Source of the DNA: Ignavibacteria bacterium
Lineage (GTDB): Bacteria > Bacteroidota > Ignavibacteria > Ignavibacteriales > Ignavibacteriaceae
Direction: 5' to 3'
Assembly (NCBI GenBank): GCA_030684555.1
Contig: JAUXVN010000088.1
Span: forward strand, 1 to 64,000
Length of the DNA stretch: 64,000 bases
Shown here: one piece after another, positions 44,531-55,245 of the stretch
How positions within the stretch are numbered: position 1 is the stretch's first letter
How the letters are laid out: each line of letters begins with the position of its first letter
The notes under the pieces: generated by a model
Told to the model about the DNA's origin: nothing
Seen by the model: only the letters and a program-made list of their open reading frames with translations
Database searches by the model: none
Translations under genes and position numbers: made by a program

Positions 44531-45115
44531 CTAATTATCAAAGAATTCATTAAAGGACTGAACGGTTAATTCAGTATACTTTTTATAACGATTTGCAGAT
44601 GCTTCAAAATCCAATATTTCCTTTTCATTTAATTCTCTCACAATTTTTCCTGGGACTCCGGCAACCAAGGTACCGGATGGAACAATAAAACCAGGTTTAA
44701 CAACTGTTCCCGCAGCCACTAATGAATTTTTCTTAACAATAGCACCATCTAAAATTACAGCACCCATTCCAATCAAGCATAAATCTTCAAGTGTACAGCC
44801 ATGTAAAGTTACACTGTGGCCAATTGTAACTTTATCCCCGATAATGAGTGGATACATATTGTTTGTAACATGTAACATTGAGCAGTCTTGAATATTCGTC
44901 ATATTTCCGATTGTAATATAATGAACATCTCCTCTAATTACTGTGTTGTACCAAACACTGCTATCCTCACCAATAGTAACATCACCAATTATTTTACTGC
45001 CGGAAGCCAAAAATACACTTTCGGCAATTTTGGGTAGTTTCCCTAAATAAGGGAATAATTTAATCTCATCATTTAATTTTGATATTTTGGTGGATTCCAT
45101 CCGTCTCGTTTCCAT
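44531..45115 (-). CDS. Gamma-carbonic-anhydrase-like hexapeptide protein
   Basis: About 194 residues with a left-handed beta-helix of hexapeptide repeats. Metal ligands typical of the gamma class are visible: His in MLHVTNN and in GHSVTLHGC. It opens with the usual FPYLGKLPKIAESVFLASGS and VIRGDVHYITIGNMTNIQD. Many such YrdA-like proteins have no proven carbonic anhydrase activity. ATG 45115 overlaps the DUF3108 gene by 43 bases; ATG 45100 is an equally good alternative. Confidence 0.9.
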   Translation of the reverse strand: METRRMESTKISKLNDEIKLFPYLGKLPKIAESVFLASGSKIIGDVTIGEDSSVWYNTVIRGDVHYITIGNMTNIQDCSMLHVTNNMYPLIIGDKVTIGHSVTLHGCTLEDLCLIGMGAVILDGAIVKKNSLVAAGTVVKPGFIVPSGTLVAGVPGKIVRELNEKEILDFEASANRYKKYTELTVQSFNEFFDN

Positions 45116-45891
45116 GATTTTAATTCTAAAGTTACATTACCGATTATAACTTTCATTTTTGCGATGATAGGAACTGCAGCTTCATCGTTTGAAAACCAAC
45201 CCTCAAAGTAACCTGTCAATCCAAAAACACTTATAAAATCTGTTTGTCCATCCAAACGAATAGTTGAGATATCATAATCAATTGCATCTATATTTAACTT
45301 CTCAACTTTATCGTAAAAATTAACTTTAGTAAATACTTTTTCTTCATTTACAAAACAGGGTAATGATTCTGATTTCTTTTTTCCAATATTCATTCTGGCA
45401 TAATAAAATATTGACAACCCATCATGAAACATAGTTTCAGCATAAGTTGTGGAATCAGTCCAGAGTTCTTCAGGTTCAACTTTTCCTTTTTTAACTCTTA
45501 GTTTCGAATTTTGATAATCGAAAAAATATTCAGTAAATGTTGTGTAAGAATTTTTTCTAACCAATCCTCTGAAGTAGTCTGAATAAAAGTAATTATTAAC
45601 TTTACTATAGTAAATCTGATGCAAATCCACAAAAGGAATTCCTGAATATGAATCTATAAAGGCAATTGTTGAATAGACCGGCTTTGAGTTAACTGATTTT
45701 CTATTTAGAATTTTTAGTTTTACTTCTCCAAGTTTAATGAATCCGTATCGAACAACATATGTAATTTCCTCTCCAACTTTCATTTCCTTTTGAACATCAA
45801 CAGAAGAGGAATTGATATTTGAGGAAGATCCATATAAAAATATAAATCCGACAACAAAAACAATACTCAAAATAATGAACGAAGTTCTCAT
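45073..45891 (-). CDS. DUF3108 exported protein
   Basis: 272 residues. The N-terminal hydrophobic stretch (about 5-22) is a signal peptide or anchor, followed by a beta-rich periplasmic domain. GEEITYVVRYGFIKLGEVKL near the start and FDYQNSKLRVKKGKVEPEEL are features I associate with DUF3108. The function is unknown; the fold resembles lipoprotein-chaperone-like half barrels. It overlaps the S41 protease gene by 4 bases, so it is co-translated with that gene, and both act outside the cytoplasm. Confidence 0.85.
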   Translation of the reverse strand: MRTSFIILSIVFVVGFIFLYGSSSNINSSSVDVQKEMKVGEEITYVVRYGFIKLGEVKLKILNRKSVNSKPVYSTIAFIDSYSGIPFVDLHQIYYSKVNNYFYSDYFRGLVRKNSYTTFTEYFFDYQNSKLRVKKGKVEPEELWTDSTTYAETMFHDGLSIFYYARMNIGKKKSESLPCFVNEEKVFTKVNFYDKVEKLNIDAIDYDISTIRLDGQTDFISVFGLTGYFEGWFSNDEAAVPIIAKMKVIIGNVTLELKSWKRDGWNPPKYQN

Positions 45892-47492
45892 TTCAGTTTT
45901 GCAATTTCTTTCGCTGTTCCGAATAAAGAATTTGCCTTTTTAATTACATTATCACTTGGAATTAGCACAGAATACCATCCGTCATTTTTCCAGTAATTCC
46001 GGGCAACTTGCGCTTTTAGTCTGGCGGATATATAAACTTTATCTTTTTGAAATTGCTCTTCATCAAGTTTTACATCTTTTGACTTTGCAAACTCTAAAAA
46101 GTTCTTTATATCACTTTCAGAAAAAGAAAAGTCTTTTTTAAAATTTTCAAAGTCATCATTGTACTTAGTTTTTATTTTATCCCCTTCAGCATCAAGATAG
46201 TTTAGAGTATAAAGATAAAAAACATTTTTTCTTAAAAGATTAGCTGTGTAATCAGTTAACTTTTCAGATCGGACGATGTAATCAGGAGTAATACCACCAC
46301 CACCATAAACAATTCTACCTGAATTAGTTTTGTAAGTAGGTCTGCTTGAATCTTTTTCGGCAGAATGCGTTAAATTTTCTCCTTCACTTTCGTCTCGTTC
46401 CATCAACTCAGAATAATAATCTTTTTTATCTGTGTATTTACGTTGAATAAGTCTTCCTGAGGGAGTAAAATATTCAGAAATTGTTAACCTAACAGCACTT
46501 CCATCAGGTAAGGTAAACTGACGTTGAACGAGTCCTTTACCAAATGAAGTTTCACCAACCACCAATCCCCTATCCCAATCTTGAACTGCTCCGGAAACAA
46601 TTTCACTTGCAGATGCACTTCCGCGATTTATGAGTACAATCAAAGGAATTTTTTCATATGGCGAATTTAAGGAAGCAAAAAAATCTTCATTAAATTCAGC
46701 TTTACGCCCACGGGTGTAGACAATTTTTTTATTCCCATCTATAAACAAATCCGTGATTTGAAATGCCTGATTTAAATAACCACCGGGATTATTTCGCAAA
46801 TCAAGAATTAACTGTTTCATTCCCTTTAATTCAAGTTCTTTTAAAGCTGCTAACAGTTCATCGGTAGTTTGTTCTGCAAAACGTGAAATACTAATATATC
46901 CGGTCTTATCATCGATCATAATTTTTGCATCGACAGAATATAACGGAATTTTATCGCGGGTTATTTCATATTCGGTTAAACCTTTTATCCCTTGTCTCCA
47001 AATACTAACCTTTACTTTTGTTCCTGATGGACCTCTAAGTTTTTTCCTAACATCATCATTTGAAATACCAATAACATTCACACTGTCAATTTTCAAAATG
47101 CGATCTCCCGCTTGAATTCCAAGCTGTTCACTTGGTCCACCGGTTATTGGTGATACAACAGTGAGAGTATCATTGACAATTTGAAATTCAATTCCTACAC
47201 CTTCAAAGTTCCCACGTGTTTCTTCTTCAACGGCTTCCATTGCTTTTTTAGGAATGTAAACTGAATGAGGATCAAGTTCATTAAGCATTCCTTTTATTGC
47301 AGCTTCAACTAATTTATGTGAATCAACTTCTTCTACATAAAATCTTTGAGTAAAATTCAATACATCATTAAATTTTTTCAGGTTCTCAATTAAATTATCA
47401 CCTGACATAACCTTCTGAATTTGAGTGCCGAGTAGAATTCCGGTCGTAAGGATAATTATCATTAATGGAAGTCTGAATTTTCTATAGTTCAT
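45888..47492 (-). CDS. S41-family C-terminal processing peptidase
   Basis: 534 residues. The N-terminal membrane segment (about 7-26) is followed by a PDZ domain (about 85-165, with GVGIEFQIVNDTLTVVSPIT) and the S41 core. The catalytic Ser is in NRGSASASEIVSGAVQD and the Lys in GETSFGKGLVQRQF. The family cleaves the C-termini of envelope proteins and helps control peptidoglycan hydrolases. The C-terminal extension of about 130 charged residues is usual in Bacteroidota homologues. Confidence 0.94.
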   Translation of the reverse strand: MNYRKFRLPLMIIILTTGILLGTQIQKVMSGDNLIENLKKFNDVLNFTQRFYVEEVDSHKLVEAAIKGMLNELDPHSVYIPKKAMEAVEEETRGNFEGVGIEFQIVNDTLTVVSPITGGPSEQLGIQAGDRILKIDSVNVIGISNDDVRKKLRGPSGTKVKVSIWRQGIKGLTEYEITRDKIPLYSVDAKIMIDDKTGYISISRFAEQTTDELLAALKELELKGMKQLILDLRNNPGGYLNQAFQITDLFIDGNKKIVYTRGRKAEFNEDFFASLNSPYEKIPLIVLINRGSASASEIVSGAVQDWDRGLVVGETSFGKGLVQRQFTLPDGSAVRLTISEYFTPSGRLIQRKYTDKKDYYSELMERDESEGENLTHSAEKDSSRPTYKTNSGRIVYGGGGITPDYIVRSEKLTDYTANLLRKNVFYLYTLNYLDAEGDKIKTKYNDDFENFKKDFSFSESDIKNFLEFAKSKDVKLDEEQFQKDKVYISARLKAQVARNYWKNDGWYSVLIPSDNVIKKANSLFGTAKEIAKLK

Positions 47493-47500
47493 ACAAAACC

Positions 47501-49168
47501 CTAAATAATTAATTTTAATAAAAAGTATAAACTCCAGTATTTTTGAATTTCATTCAATTGTTTGTTTATACTGAAATAATTTCCACCTAATTGTAAATCA
47601 ATGCCCCGTTTATATTCGTAATTTAGATTAAAAGCGATTTTACGCAAATATTCTTTCTCTCCGTCAAGAAAAGTTGCGGATACGGAATCAAATGTTCTGT
47701 GTCCAAAATTAATATCGCCACCGACATTTCTTATCACATTATTCAAGCTGTCGACGGGATTTGCCCCATGAATTGAATAACCTAAATTCAATGAAAAATC
47801 GAGTTTATAATTAAAACGATAATTCATACTCAAACTTATATTCGAACTGTTTGGCTGTAATTCGGTACCTAAAGGATAATAGAAGTTCGAATAATTATTT
47901 GAGACTAACCTATGACTGAAAACATACGGATCAATTCTCATATATTCAATATGAAAATCGATGGGAATAATATTGTAAAAATTATATGAAGAAATACCAA
48001 TTTGATATAACAATTGATTCCCCCACCAACCGCTTCCTAATTTCGAATAATCAATATCATCCATCAATAAAGTTGAGTAAAATAATAGTCCATCAATAGA
48101 ATTGTTTGAGACATCAAAAAATAGTAAGGAATTATCCCGATCTTGACTTGCATGTTCTACGGATTTATAAAAATTAAACGGATTGATATATGATAAATCC
48201 GGTGGACGATTAGAGTAAACTATCATTTCGCCAAAACCAAAATTAAAATCTTTAGAAACAGCAATTCCAATTCTATGGTATCCAAAATATTTTTCTTCAA
48301 TTTTTTGTATTCCACCTGTAATTGAATCAGTCAAAAAACTTTTATTGCCAAGAAGTTTTCCATGGAGATAATCAAACGAAAATTTTCCTAATCTTATTGA
48401 CAATGAAGCATGATCAAATTTAGGAGAGTAAATATCAATTATCGGTTTATTAATTCCATGACCAATACTAATATATTCTCTCCCGAGTTTGAATTTGACA
48501 TTTTCAAAGTCCAATGATAAATGCCCTCTCGTATTATCAAAAAAAGTTTGTTCTGAAGATTCATTTAATTTGAAATTATTTGCTAATTCCCGTTCAGTTA
48601 AAGCTGTTTTTTTATTTGAAAATACATTACCGTTACTCCCCTCAAGATGAAATCCAAAATGATTCGAAATTGTTCCTCTAAAAATTCCTGTTAAATTACC
48701 TGATATTGAAGGTGATAAATTTGAATATTTATCTGTTGAGATTGATTTAGCTTCCCAAATCGTATTTACAAACAAAGAACCTTTTCCACTATCTGAATAA
48801 AAATAGACGAATCGTTCTTTATCATTAAAAATATTATAATCTGTTTCTTGAAATAAACCTGAAAGATTTTGAGTAGATTCATTCATATCGTAATAAAACT
48901 CTTGAGTGTATCTATTTAACAATTGCAAATCGGTATTGTCGAGTTTTGATTTCTGCTCCATTATTTCTGAGATTAACTTTGAAGCGTGACTTCGAGTTAT
49001 CGGCTTATGAACAAGATCATAATTCACAATAATATTGAGGATTTGCATTCTTTCGAAGTATGAATAAATTTTATGATCAATAGAAATATATTCAGCTTGT
49101 CCGAAAACAATATTAGATAATAACATTATTAATAATACTTTGGATTTCACTATCTGACCTGTTCCCAT
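47501..49168 (-). CDS. Wzi-like outer-membrane beta-barrel protein
   Basis: 555 residues. The N-terminal signal peptide (VLLIMLLSNIVFGQ) is followed by an S-layer-homology-like helical stretch (ITRSHASKLISEIME). A long series of amphipathic strands with alternating hydrophobic residues then ends in Ile (LYFLLKLII), as in outer-membrane barrels. From memory this resembles Wzi capsule-assembly proteins of Bacteroidota. The neighbouring glycosyltransferase suggests a role in surface polysaccharide. ATG 49168 overlaps that gene by 19 bases; GTG 49150 is possible. Confidence 0.8.
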   Translation of the reverse strand: MGTGQIVKSKVLLIMLLSNIVFGQAEYISIDHKIYSYFERMQILNIIVNYDLVHKPITRSHASKLISEIMEQKSKLDNTDLQLLNRYTQEFYYDMNESTQNLSGLFQETDYNIFNDKERFVYFYSDSGKGSLFVNTIWEAKSISTDKYSNLSPSISGNLTGIFRGTISNHFGFHLEGSNGNVFSNKKTALTERELANNFKLNESSEQTFFDNTRGHLSLDFENVKFKLGREYISIGHGINKPIIDIYSPKFDHASLSIRLGKFSFDYLHGKLLGNKSFLTDSITGGIQKIEEKYFGYHRIGIAVSKDFNFGFGEMIVYSNRPPDLSYINPFNFYKSVEHASQDRDNSLLFFDVSNNSIDGLLFYSTLLMDDIDYSKLGSGWWGNQLLYQIGISSYNFYNIIPIDFHIEYMRIDPYVFSHRLVSNNYSNFYYPLGTELQPNSSNISLSMNYRFNYKLDFSLNLGYSIHGANPVDSLNNVIRNVGGDINFGHRTFDSVSATFLDGEKEYLRKIAFNLNYEYKRGIDLQLGGNYFSINKQLNEIQKYWSLYFLLKLII

Positions 49169-49899
49169 ACTTTGGATAATGATTTATTTTTTAACACTAC
49201 CGAAACAGAGTTAAAAAACCATGATGAACTAACATTAATGTAACCATATTTACGATATCTTCTTGGAGATTCATAAACTGAAATCTCATTTGTGAATAAG
49301 ATTTTCCCATTCATTCTAATTCTTCTGAATAAATCAAAATCTTCACCGGCGGCTAATAAACTATTGTAGCCATTCATATCATTAAAAACTTTTCTTTTAA
49401 CTACCTGACATTCACCTCTTCCCATACCCATTCCGCAAATATTCATCAATCTGAAATACCAGTTATAAAATCCATGAAAAATTTTATCAGAAAATATTTC
49501 TTCTTCTTTGAAAATTTGAACTTTACAAGCCATTCCGGAATATTCAGTATTTACAAAATTTGATTCTAAATAATCAAAGAATTTGAAAACATCATCAAAC
49601 CGAATATCAGCATTGATAAAAATTAGGATTTCTCCTTCTGCTACTTCAGCTCCCTCATTTCTACCGGAAGCAATATTTTGTTGTGAAACATCTGTATGTA
49701 CTTTTATTCTATCAACATAAGGAATTGCCAAATCAATTGTCTTATCAACACTGCCACCGTCAGAAAGAATTATTTCTATTGAATAATTTTCCTTTAGTGA
49801 TGGTTCATTCAATTGTTTTAATAATTGTGGAAGCAGTTTCTCTTCATTTAATGTCGGAATAATTATACTGTATCTAACTTTTTCTTTACTCAATAACAT
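49150..49899 (-). CDS. Family 2 glycosyltransferase
   Basis: 249 residues with a GT-A fold: YSIIIPTLNEEKLLPQLL, LSDGGSVDKTIDLA, GRNEGAEVAEGEILIFINAD with a DxD-like INADIRFDD metal site, and GMGMGRGECQVVKRKVF on the acceptor side. This pattern fits the TIGR04283-like group, often involved in sugar transfer to lipid carriers or surface glycans. It overlaps the barrel gene downstream (19 bases) and the DUF2279 gene upstream by 10 bases, forming one translational unit. The substrate is unknown. Confidence 0.88.
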   Translation of the reverse strand: MLLSKEKVRYSIIIPTLNEEKLLPQLLKQLNEPSLKENYSIEIILSDGGSVDKTIDLAIPYVDRIKVHTDVSQQNIASGRNEGAEVAEGEILIFINADIRFDDVFKFFDYLESNFVNTEYSGMACKVQIFKEEEIFSDKIFHGFYNWYFRLMNICGMGMGRGECQVVKRKVFNDMNGYNSLLAAGEDFDLFRRIRMNGKILFTNEISVYESPRRYRKYGYINVSSSWFFNSVSVVLKNKSLSKVWEQVR

Positions 49900-50876
49900 A
49901 ACCCTAGAAATACAACATTATTTGTTATTCGAATTCCCGGTAATGGAAAATGGAAATAATTAAAAGTATTTTTAACAAATTGCCAACCCGGACCAAAAAG
50001 TGGAATCCATTCCGTATCAAAATCCAAGGCAAGATAAAAATTTGATTGTCCACCACCCTGGCCGTCAAGACCAGTAACACCCATGCCGAGAGCCAGAGTC
50101 AAAAAACCGGGCCAATATTGTGCGATGCTGTTTGGTAAAACTTCTTTCATCCTTACCGAAAGCCAAAACTTTTGACCTTCATAATCATCTATGATTATAT
50201 GTTTCTGACCGGCTATAACCCCTTTCTCTTGAAGCTGTCGAGGGTAATAACTGAATTTAAATTGAAAGTTTTTCAGATAAGGGAAGTAATATTGTCCGAT
50301 TGGATATAATGCACCTAATAAATCTGCAGTTGCATCACCAGGACTGAATCCCCACTCAGGACCAAATCCATCTTCAATTTCAACAAATAGTTGATACATA
50401 AATGCAGCCGTAGAACCAAAAATAATACTTCTCTCAGGATCAAGATTTGCGGCTTCAAATCCGGAGGCAATACCGTGACCGATAATCATAGTACCGTACA
50501 TATGCCCTATTTTGTCAATCCATAATGCATAGTCCCAATCATTTTGGAAATGAAATTTAGTCCTTCTGCTTTTCCACCAAGCATTTGCTTGATAAATATG
50601 AACTGCAACGCCCGAACCGATAACACCTGCACCAATTCCAAACATAATTGGATAATTGATTTCCTTTTGTAAAGGATTAATGTTCTCAAATTCGAATTCA
50701 TTTTTTATTAAAGTAGAAGGAACTGATCTTTCAAGAAAAAATGATTTTTTAATCTCTAAATTATCAAATGTAAAATCTTTATTTGTATTCAAGGAATCTT
50801 GTGAGTATAAACAGGATTGCAAAGACATAAACAAAAATATAAATTTGAACGGCAACCAATTCCAAAAGTTTATCAT
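49890..50876 (-). CDS. DUF2279 exported protein
   Basis: About 328 residues. A signal peptide (about 1-26, ending SCLYSQ) is followed by a domain with WWKSRRTKFHFQNDWDYALW, IDKIGHMYGTMIIGHGIASG and EDGFGPEWGFSPGDATADLL. These are the features of DUF2279 (YfiM-like) proteins of unknown function. ATG 50876 gives the best signal peptide; ATG 50903 would add 9 residues and overlap lysS by 11 bases. It is followed by the glycosyltransferase and Wzi-like genes, suggesting an envelope role. Confidence 0.82.
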   Translation of the reverse strand: MINFWNWLPFKFIFLFMSLQSCLYSQDSLNTNKDFTFDNLEIKKSFFLERSVPSTLIKNEFEFENINPLQKEINYPIMFGIGAGVIGSGVAVHIYQANAWWKSRRTKFHFQNDWDYALWIDKIGHMYGTMIIGHGIASGFEAANLDPERSIIFGSTAAFMYQLFVEIEDGFGPEWGFSPGDATADLLGALYPIGQYYFPYLKNFQFKFSYYPRQLQEKGVIAGQKHIIIDDYEGQKFWLSVRMKEVLPNSIAQYWPGFLTLALGMGVTGLDGQGGGQSNFYLALDFDTEWIPLFGPGWQFVKNTFNYFHFPLPGIRITNNVVFLGLCY

Positions 50877-50892
50877 AGTAACCAAAATATTG

Positions 50893-52398
50893 TTACTTCT
50901 CAATTTTCATTTGAGGAAAAAAGATAACATCCCGAATTGAACTTTGATTAGTCAATAACATAATTAGTCGATCAATACCAATTCCGAGTCCGGCAGTCGG
51001 CGGCATTCCATATTCTAATGCGCGTACAAAATCTTCATCAATTGATTGAGCTTCTTCATCACCGGCTTCTTTTGCTTTTAACTGCTCTTTAAATCTTTCC
51101 AATTGATCTATTGGATCATTTAGTTCGCTAAATGCGTTGCAAATTTCACGACCGGCAACAAATCCCTCAAATCTTTCAACGAGACCTTTTTTTGAACGAT
51201 GTTTTTTTGCTAACGGTGATGTTTCAACAGGATAATCAATTACAAATGTCGGTTGTATTAAAGTATCTTGAATTGCCACACCAAATATTTCATCGATGAT
51301 TTTTCCTCTACTTTCTTTACCGGATAAATCACAGCCAAGTTTTCTACCGGCATCTAACAATTCTTGATCCGATACGGTTAGAACATCAATATTTAATTTT
51401 TCTTTTATTGAATCAACCATAGAAACTCGCTGCCATGGTGGATTAAAATTAATAATTTTGCCATCGAAATTAAATTCAGTTGTACCAAATACTTTGATTG
51501 ATAAATCAGCTATCATATTCTCGACAAACGTCATCATCCATTCATAATCTTTATGAGCTACATAAAGTTCCAACATTGTAAACTCAGGGTTATGCGTTCT
51601 ATCCATTCCCTCATTACGGAAATCTTTTGAGATTTCATAAACGCCATCAAAGCCGCCTACTATTAACCTCTTCAGATAAAGTTCATCAGCAATTCGCAGG
51701 TACAAAGACATATCAAGTGCATTGTGGTGTGTAACAAATGGACGCGCTGAAGCACCTCCATATAGTGACTGCAATACAGGTGTTTCAACCTCAAGAAGTC
51801 CGTATGAATCAAGGTATGAACGTATTGCCGAAATTATTTTACTTCGTTTCACAAAAACATCTTTAATTTCTGGATTAACAATAAGATCTAAATATCTTTG
51901 TCGATATCTTAATTCTTTATCAGCAAACTGATCATAAATAACTTTATTACCGGATTCATCAACAACTTCTTTTGCAATTGGGATTGGTCTTAATGATTTT
52001 GTTAGAAGTTCCAAGGATTCGGCATGAACAGATATTTCACCGGTTTTAGTTTTAAAGACATAACCTTTGACACCGATTATATCTCCGATATCCATAAGTT
52101 TGAAATTATCATACGCATCGCCAATCTCATCTTTTTTAAGATAAATTTGAATTTTTCCAAAATAATCTTGTAAATGTGCAAATGATGCTTTCCCCATTCT
52201 TCTAATTGCCATTATTCGTCCGGCAATTGATACTTCTCTTTTTAACTCTTCCGAATAATTATTTTTTATATCTTCAGAATTTGAATTTACTTCAAATGAA
52301 TATGCAAAAGGCTCGACATTTCTATTTTTAAGTTCATCTAATTCTTCATATCGTCTTTTCATTAATACATTTAAATCTTCAAATAAGTTTTGTTCCAC
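50893..52398 (-). CDS. lysS: Lysyl-tRNA synthetase, class II
   Basis: 501 residues. An N-terminal OB-fold anticodon domain (about 55-155, with [20 protein letters not shown]) precedes the class II catalytic core. Motif 1 is near the [13 protein letters not shown] segment, motif 2 in [19 protein letters not shown] and motif 3 in [14 protein letters not shown]. It charges tRNA-Lys. Lengths and motifs match bacterial LysRS, not the class I enzyme. Confidence 0.97.
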   Translation of the reverse strand: MEQNLFEDLNVLMKRRYEELDELKNRNVEPFAYSFEVNSNSEDIKNNYSEELKREVSIAGRIMAIRRMGKASFAHLQDYFGKIQIYLKKDEIGDAYDNFKLMDIGDIIGVKGYVFKTKTGEISVHAESLELLTKSLRPIPIAKEVVDESGNKVIYDQFADKELRYRQRYLDLIVNPEIKDVFVKRSKIISAIRSYLDSYGLLEVETPVLQSLYGGASARPFVTHHNALDMSLYLRIADELYLKRLIVGGFDGVYEISKDFRNEGMDRTHNPEFTMLELYVAHKDYEWMMTFVENMIADLSIKVFGTTEFNFDGKIINFNPPWQRVSMVDSIKEKLNIDVLTVSDQELLDAGRKLGCDLSGKESRGKIIDEIFGVAIQDTLIQPTFVIDYPVETSPLAKKHRSKKGLVERFEGFVAGREICNAFSELNDPIDQLERFKEQLKAKEAGDEEAQSIDEDFVRALEYGMPPTAGLGIGIDRLIMLLTNQSSIRDVIFFPQMKIEK

Positions 52399-52414
52399 GA
52401 TTACTCCAGTTATT

Positions 52415-53929
52415 CTATTTTCGTTTAAAATTTGCTAATCTATTGCAGACTAAATCCTGTATGTTATCAGCAAGAACAACAGGAACAGTAAAATTATTTA
52501 CAATTATTGAAAAAGCGATAGGCTCTTTATCACCGGTGTATGCATACCCACAAAGGCTTCTAACACTATATACAAATCCGGTTTTTGCTCGAACATTATT
52601 CTGAGCTCTGGTTTTTCTCATTCTGTTTGCTAAAGTACCATCAATCCCGGCTATTGGTAATGAGTTATAGAAATAAATAAAGTCATCACTTCGATACATA
52701 TAATTAAGCAGTGTCACAAACTGATTGGGAGTTATTAGATTCATTCGTGATAATCCTGAGCCGTCAAAAATTGCGATGTTGTCAGTATTAATTCCCATTT
52801 GATTAAAGATGTTTTCCGATGCATCAACTCCGTTTGCAATCGTCCCATAATTTTCTACCTCATACCCAATAACTTTCATAAGTTGTTCAGCAAAAAAATT
52901 CTGGCTGTTTTTATTAATTACTTTAATAATATCTTTTAGAGGAAGTGAATAGTAAGAGAACAAATAATATGAATCAGAGAAATCAATATCTCTTGAAATG
53001 TCATCTATATCAATCGGGAAACCGTTTACTTTAATTCCTTTTTGCAGAAGAACTTCTTTTAAAACAATCATTGAATATTGAGTGGGGTTATTTACTGTTG
53101 CATAGGCTTTATATGGGCTATTCTTTTGTGTGATTGTTCCATAAACATTAATTACATTAGTACCCCGTTCACGATAAATCTTAATTGCAGTGTCAGAATC
53201 ATTCGGCACAGTAATCACATTATTAATTAGAACAATATATTTTGTTTCAGGTGTAATTTTAATTTCTGCCTTTTGTCCAATTCGGGTAGGCTTAATTAAT
53301 AAATCAACACAATTATCATTAAATGAAATTGCAGATGTTGGTGCTGCGTACCAATCTGTTTCATAATCCCATGCCCAACCTTTGCCTAAGCCTTTATTAT
53401 CAAATGCATTATCATCTCCTACAATATTTCCGGAGATTTCATCAATCCCCAGTTCTAAAAGTGAATCAGCCCAATCATTAAAAACTTTATAAATATCTTC
53501 ATTGAAAAATCTTCCTGATATTGTTGGATCACCAAAACCACGCACAACTAAATCGCCGCGAAGAATTGGACCATCCAATTTCCCTTTATAATGAAGTTCT
53601 GTTTTGAATTTATAATCCGCACCCAGAATGTTTAATGCAGCTGAAGTCGTAAATAATTTCAGATTTGAAGCAGGAATAAAAAGTTTATTTTCATTTTTTT
53701 TATAAAAGTATTCACCGGTTACAAGGGATTGAATAACTACACCCCAATTAGCATTACTGAAATTTGGGTCATTGAAAATATCATCAATTTGCTGCCATAA
53801 TTCGGGAACAGTTCCAAAAGAAAACTTTGGGACTGAGTCTATTTTAGCTTCTTGCGAATAGGATTCACTTAAAAAGCCTGATACGATTAAAATAAATAAA
53901 ATACTAAAAGCGATATTTTTCATAAACAT
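52415..53929 (-). CDS. dacB: D-alanyl-D-alanine carboxypeptidase/endopeptidase (PBP4, S13 family)
   Basis: About 504 residues. The signal peptide ([20 protein letters not shown]) is followed by the S13 penicillin-binding fold. Catalytic elements are SxxK in [13 protein letters not shown], the SxN in [13 protein letters not shown] and KTG in [13 protein letters not shown]. It trims peptidoglycan peptides in the periplasm. The family insert domain is present (the 500-residue length matches). The 5' end overlaps rluB by 26 bases; ATG 53923 is an alternative start two codons in. Confidence 0.94.
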   Translation of the reverse strand: MFMKNIAFSILFILIVSGFLSESYSQEAKIDSVPKFSFGTVPELWQQIDDIFNDPNFSNANWGVVIQSLVTGEYFYKKNENKLFIPASNLKLFTTSAALNILGADYKFKTELHYKGKLDGPILRGDLVVRGFGDPTISGRFFNEDIYKVFNDWADSLLELGIDEISGNIVGDDNAFDNKGLGKGWAWDYETDWYAAPTSAISFNDNCVDLLIKPTRIGQKAEIKITPETKYIVLINNVITVPNDSDTAIKIYRERGTNVINVYGTITQKNSPYKAYATVNNPTQYSMIVLKEVLLQKGIKVNGFPIDIDDISRDIDFSDSYYLFSYYSLPLKDIIKVINKNSQNFFAEQLMKVIGYEVENYGTIANGVDASENIFNQMGINTDNIAIFDGSGLSRMNLITPNQFVTLLNYMYRSDDFIYFYNSLPIAGIDGTLANRMRKTRAQNNVRAKTGFVYSVRSLCGYAYTGDKEPIAFSIIVNNFTVPVVLADNIQDLVCNRLANFKRK

Positions 53930-54611
53930 GTTTAATTTCTTCTTCGGATAATTTAACATAAGAACCGGGAACCAAATCATTTACATTAAAACCATCAAAT
54001 TTAGAGCGATGCAATTTTTCCACTGTATAATTTATTGTCTGAAACATATTCTTTACAAAGTGATTTCTCCCTTCGTGTGAAACAACGATTACAAATTTGC
54101 GGGACTTTGAGGTGAACTTCAACGACTCAAATTTTCCCCTGCCTCCTTCAAGAAAAACTCCTTTTAATAATTTTTTTTCATCTTCTTCAGATAAGGGTTT
54201 ATCAATTTTTACTTCATATTCACGCGGGATATGATTAGATGGATGCAAAACAAAGTTAGCAAAATCGCCATCGTTAGTCAGTAGTAGAACACCCGTTGTG
54301 TTGTAGTCTAATCTTCCAACCGGAAATATTTTTTCTTTAGTTTTTATTAGTTCGATAACAGTTTTACGTTTCTTTTCATCGATTGTAGACGCAATTACAC
54401 CGGAAGGTTTGTAGAGTAAAAAATAGACATGATTTTTGAGTTTAATTTTCTCTCCATCAACAGTTACAACATCTTTTTCGGGATCAACACTAAATGCTAA
54501 TGTTGTTACTAATTTCCCATTAACTTCAATTCTGGCTTGTAGAATTAACTCTTCAGCTTTACGGCGAGATGCAATTCCACAATCTGAAATAAATTTATTC
54601 AATCGAATCAT
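53904..54611 (-). CDS. rluB: Pseudouridine synthase, RluB/RsuA family
   Basis: 235 residues. The S4 RNA-binding domain starts MIRLNKFISDCGIASRRKAE and is followed by the RsuA-type catalytic core with the nucleophile Asp in PVGRLDYNTTGVLLLTNDGD. It isomerises a uridine in rRNA, probably 23S U2605-equivalent if RluB. RsuA or RluE/F cannot be excluded from sequence alone. ATG 54611 overlaps scpB by 17 bases; an in-frame start further up would overlap it more. The scpA-scpB-rluB order is widespread. Confidence 0.92.
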   Translation of the reverse strand: MIRLNKFISDCGIASRRKAEELILQARIEVNGKLVTTLAFSVDPEKDVVTVDGEKIKLKNHVYFLLYKPSGVIASTIDEKKRKTVIELIKTKEKIFPVGRLDYNTTGVLLLTNDGDFANFVLHPSNHIPREYEVKIDKPLSEEDEKKLLKGVFLEGGRGKFESLKFTSKSRKFVIVVSHEGRNHFVKNMFQTINYTVEKLHRSKFDGFNVNDLVPGSYVKLSEEEIKHVYEKYRF

Positions 54612-55245
54612 TTTTATCACTTTCTTCTGTTTCGGCTTCAATTGAGCTTTCAATTTCGCTCATCATCAGTTTTCTTTTTTGTTCAAGAAAATCTTCATCT
54701 TGCATAATTTCTTCAATCTCTCTCGGTTTAGGTAAATCAGTAATTCTATTTAATCCGAAATAAATTAAAAATTCTTCAGTTGTTCCATACAATAATGGAC
54801 GACCAATAGTTTCGGCTCTTCCCATTATCGAAATTAATCTTTTTTCTAAGAGTGTATTTAGAATGTAATCGCAGTTTACACCTCTGATTGCTTCAAGTTC
54901 CGGTTTAGTTACAGGCTGCTTGTAGGCTATAATTGCAAGTGTTTCTAATGCTGCTTGACTTAATCTTCTTTTACTTTTTTCTGATGAAAGATAACCAAGA
55001 TATTTTGCAAATTCAGGACGGGTTCCGAAAGTGAATCCATTTGCTAATCTGGTAATCGAAAATGAATTATTATTTTCTGAATATTTTTCGTTAATTCGGT
55101 TTACTGACTCTTCAATGTCAGAATCTGTTATTGAAATGTCTTCGCCATCTATACCTTTAATTGCTTTAACAATTTCGGAATGTTTTAAAGGTTCATCTGA
55201 AGAAAATATTAATGCTTCAATTATATTGGTATAAATATTATCCAT
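54595..55245 (-). CDS. scpB: Segregation and condensation protein B
   Basis: 216 residues. Two winged-helix domains are visible: IIEALIFSSDEPLKHSEI at the start, and the conserved centre RLSQAALETLAIIAYKQPVT, KPELEAIRGVNCDYILNTLL and GRPLLYGTTEEFLIYFGL. With ScpA and SMC it organises chromosomes and aids origin segregation together with ParAB-loaded SMC. The C-terminal tail is acidic. ATG 55245 overlaps scpA by 8 bases. Confidence 0.95.
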   Translation of the reverse strand: MDNIYTNIIEALIFSSDEPLKHSEIVKAIKGIDGEDISITDSDIEESVNRINEKYSENNNSFSITRLANGFTFGTRPEFAKYLGYLSSEKSKRRLSQAALETLAIIAYKQPVTKPELEAIRGVNCDYILNTLLEKRLISIMGRAETIGRPLLYGTTEEFLIYFGLNRITDLPKPREIEEIMQDEDFLEQKRKLMMSEIESSIEAETEESDKNDSIE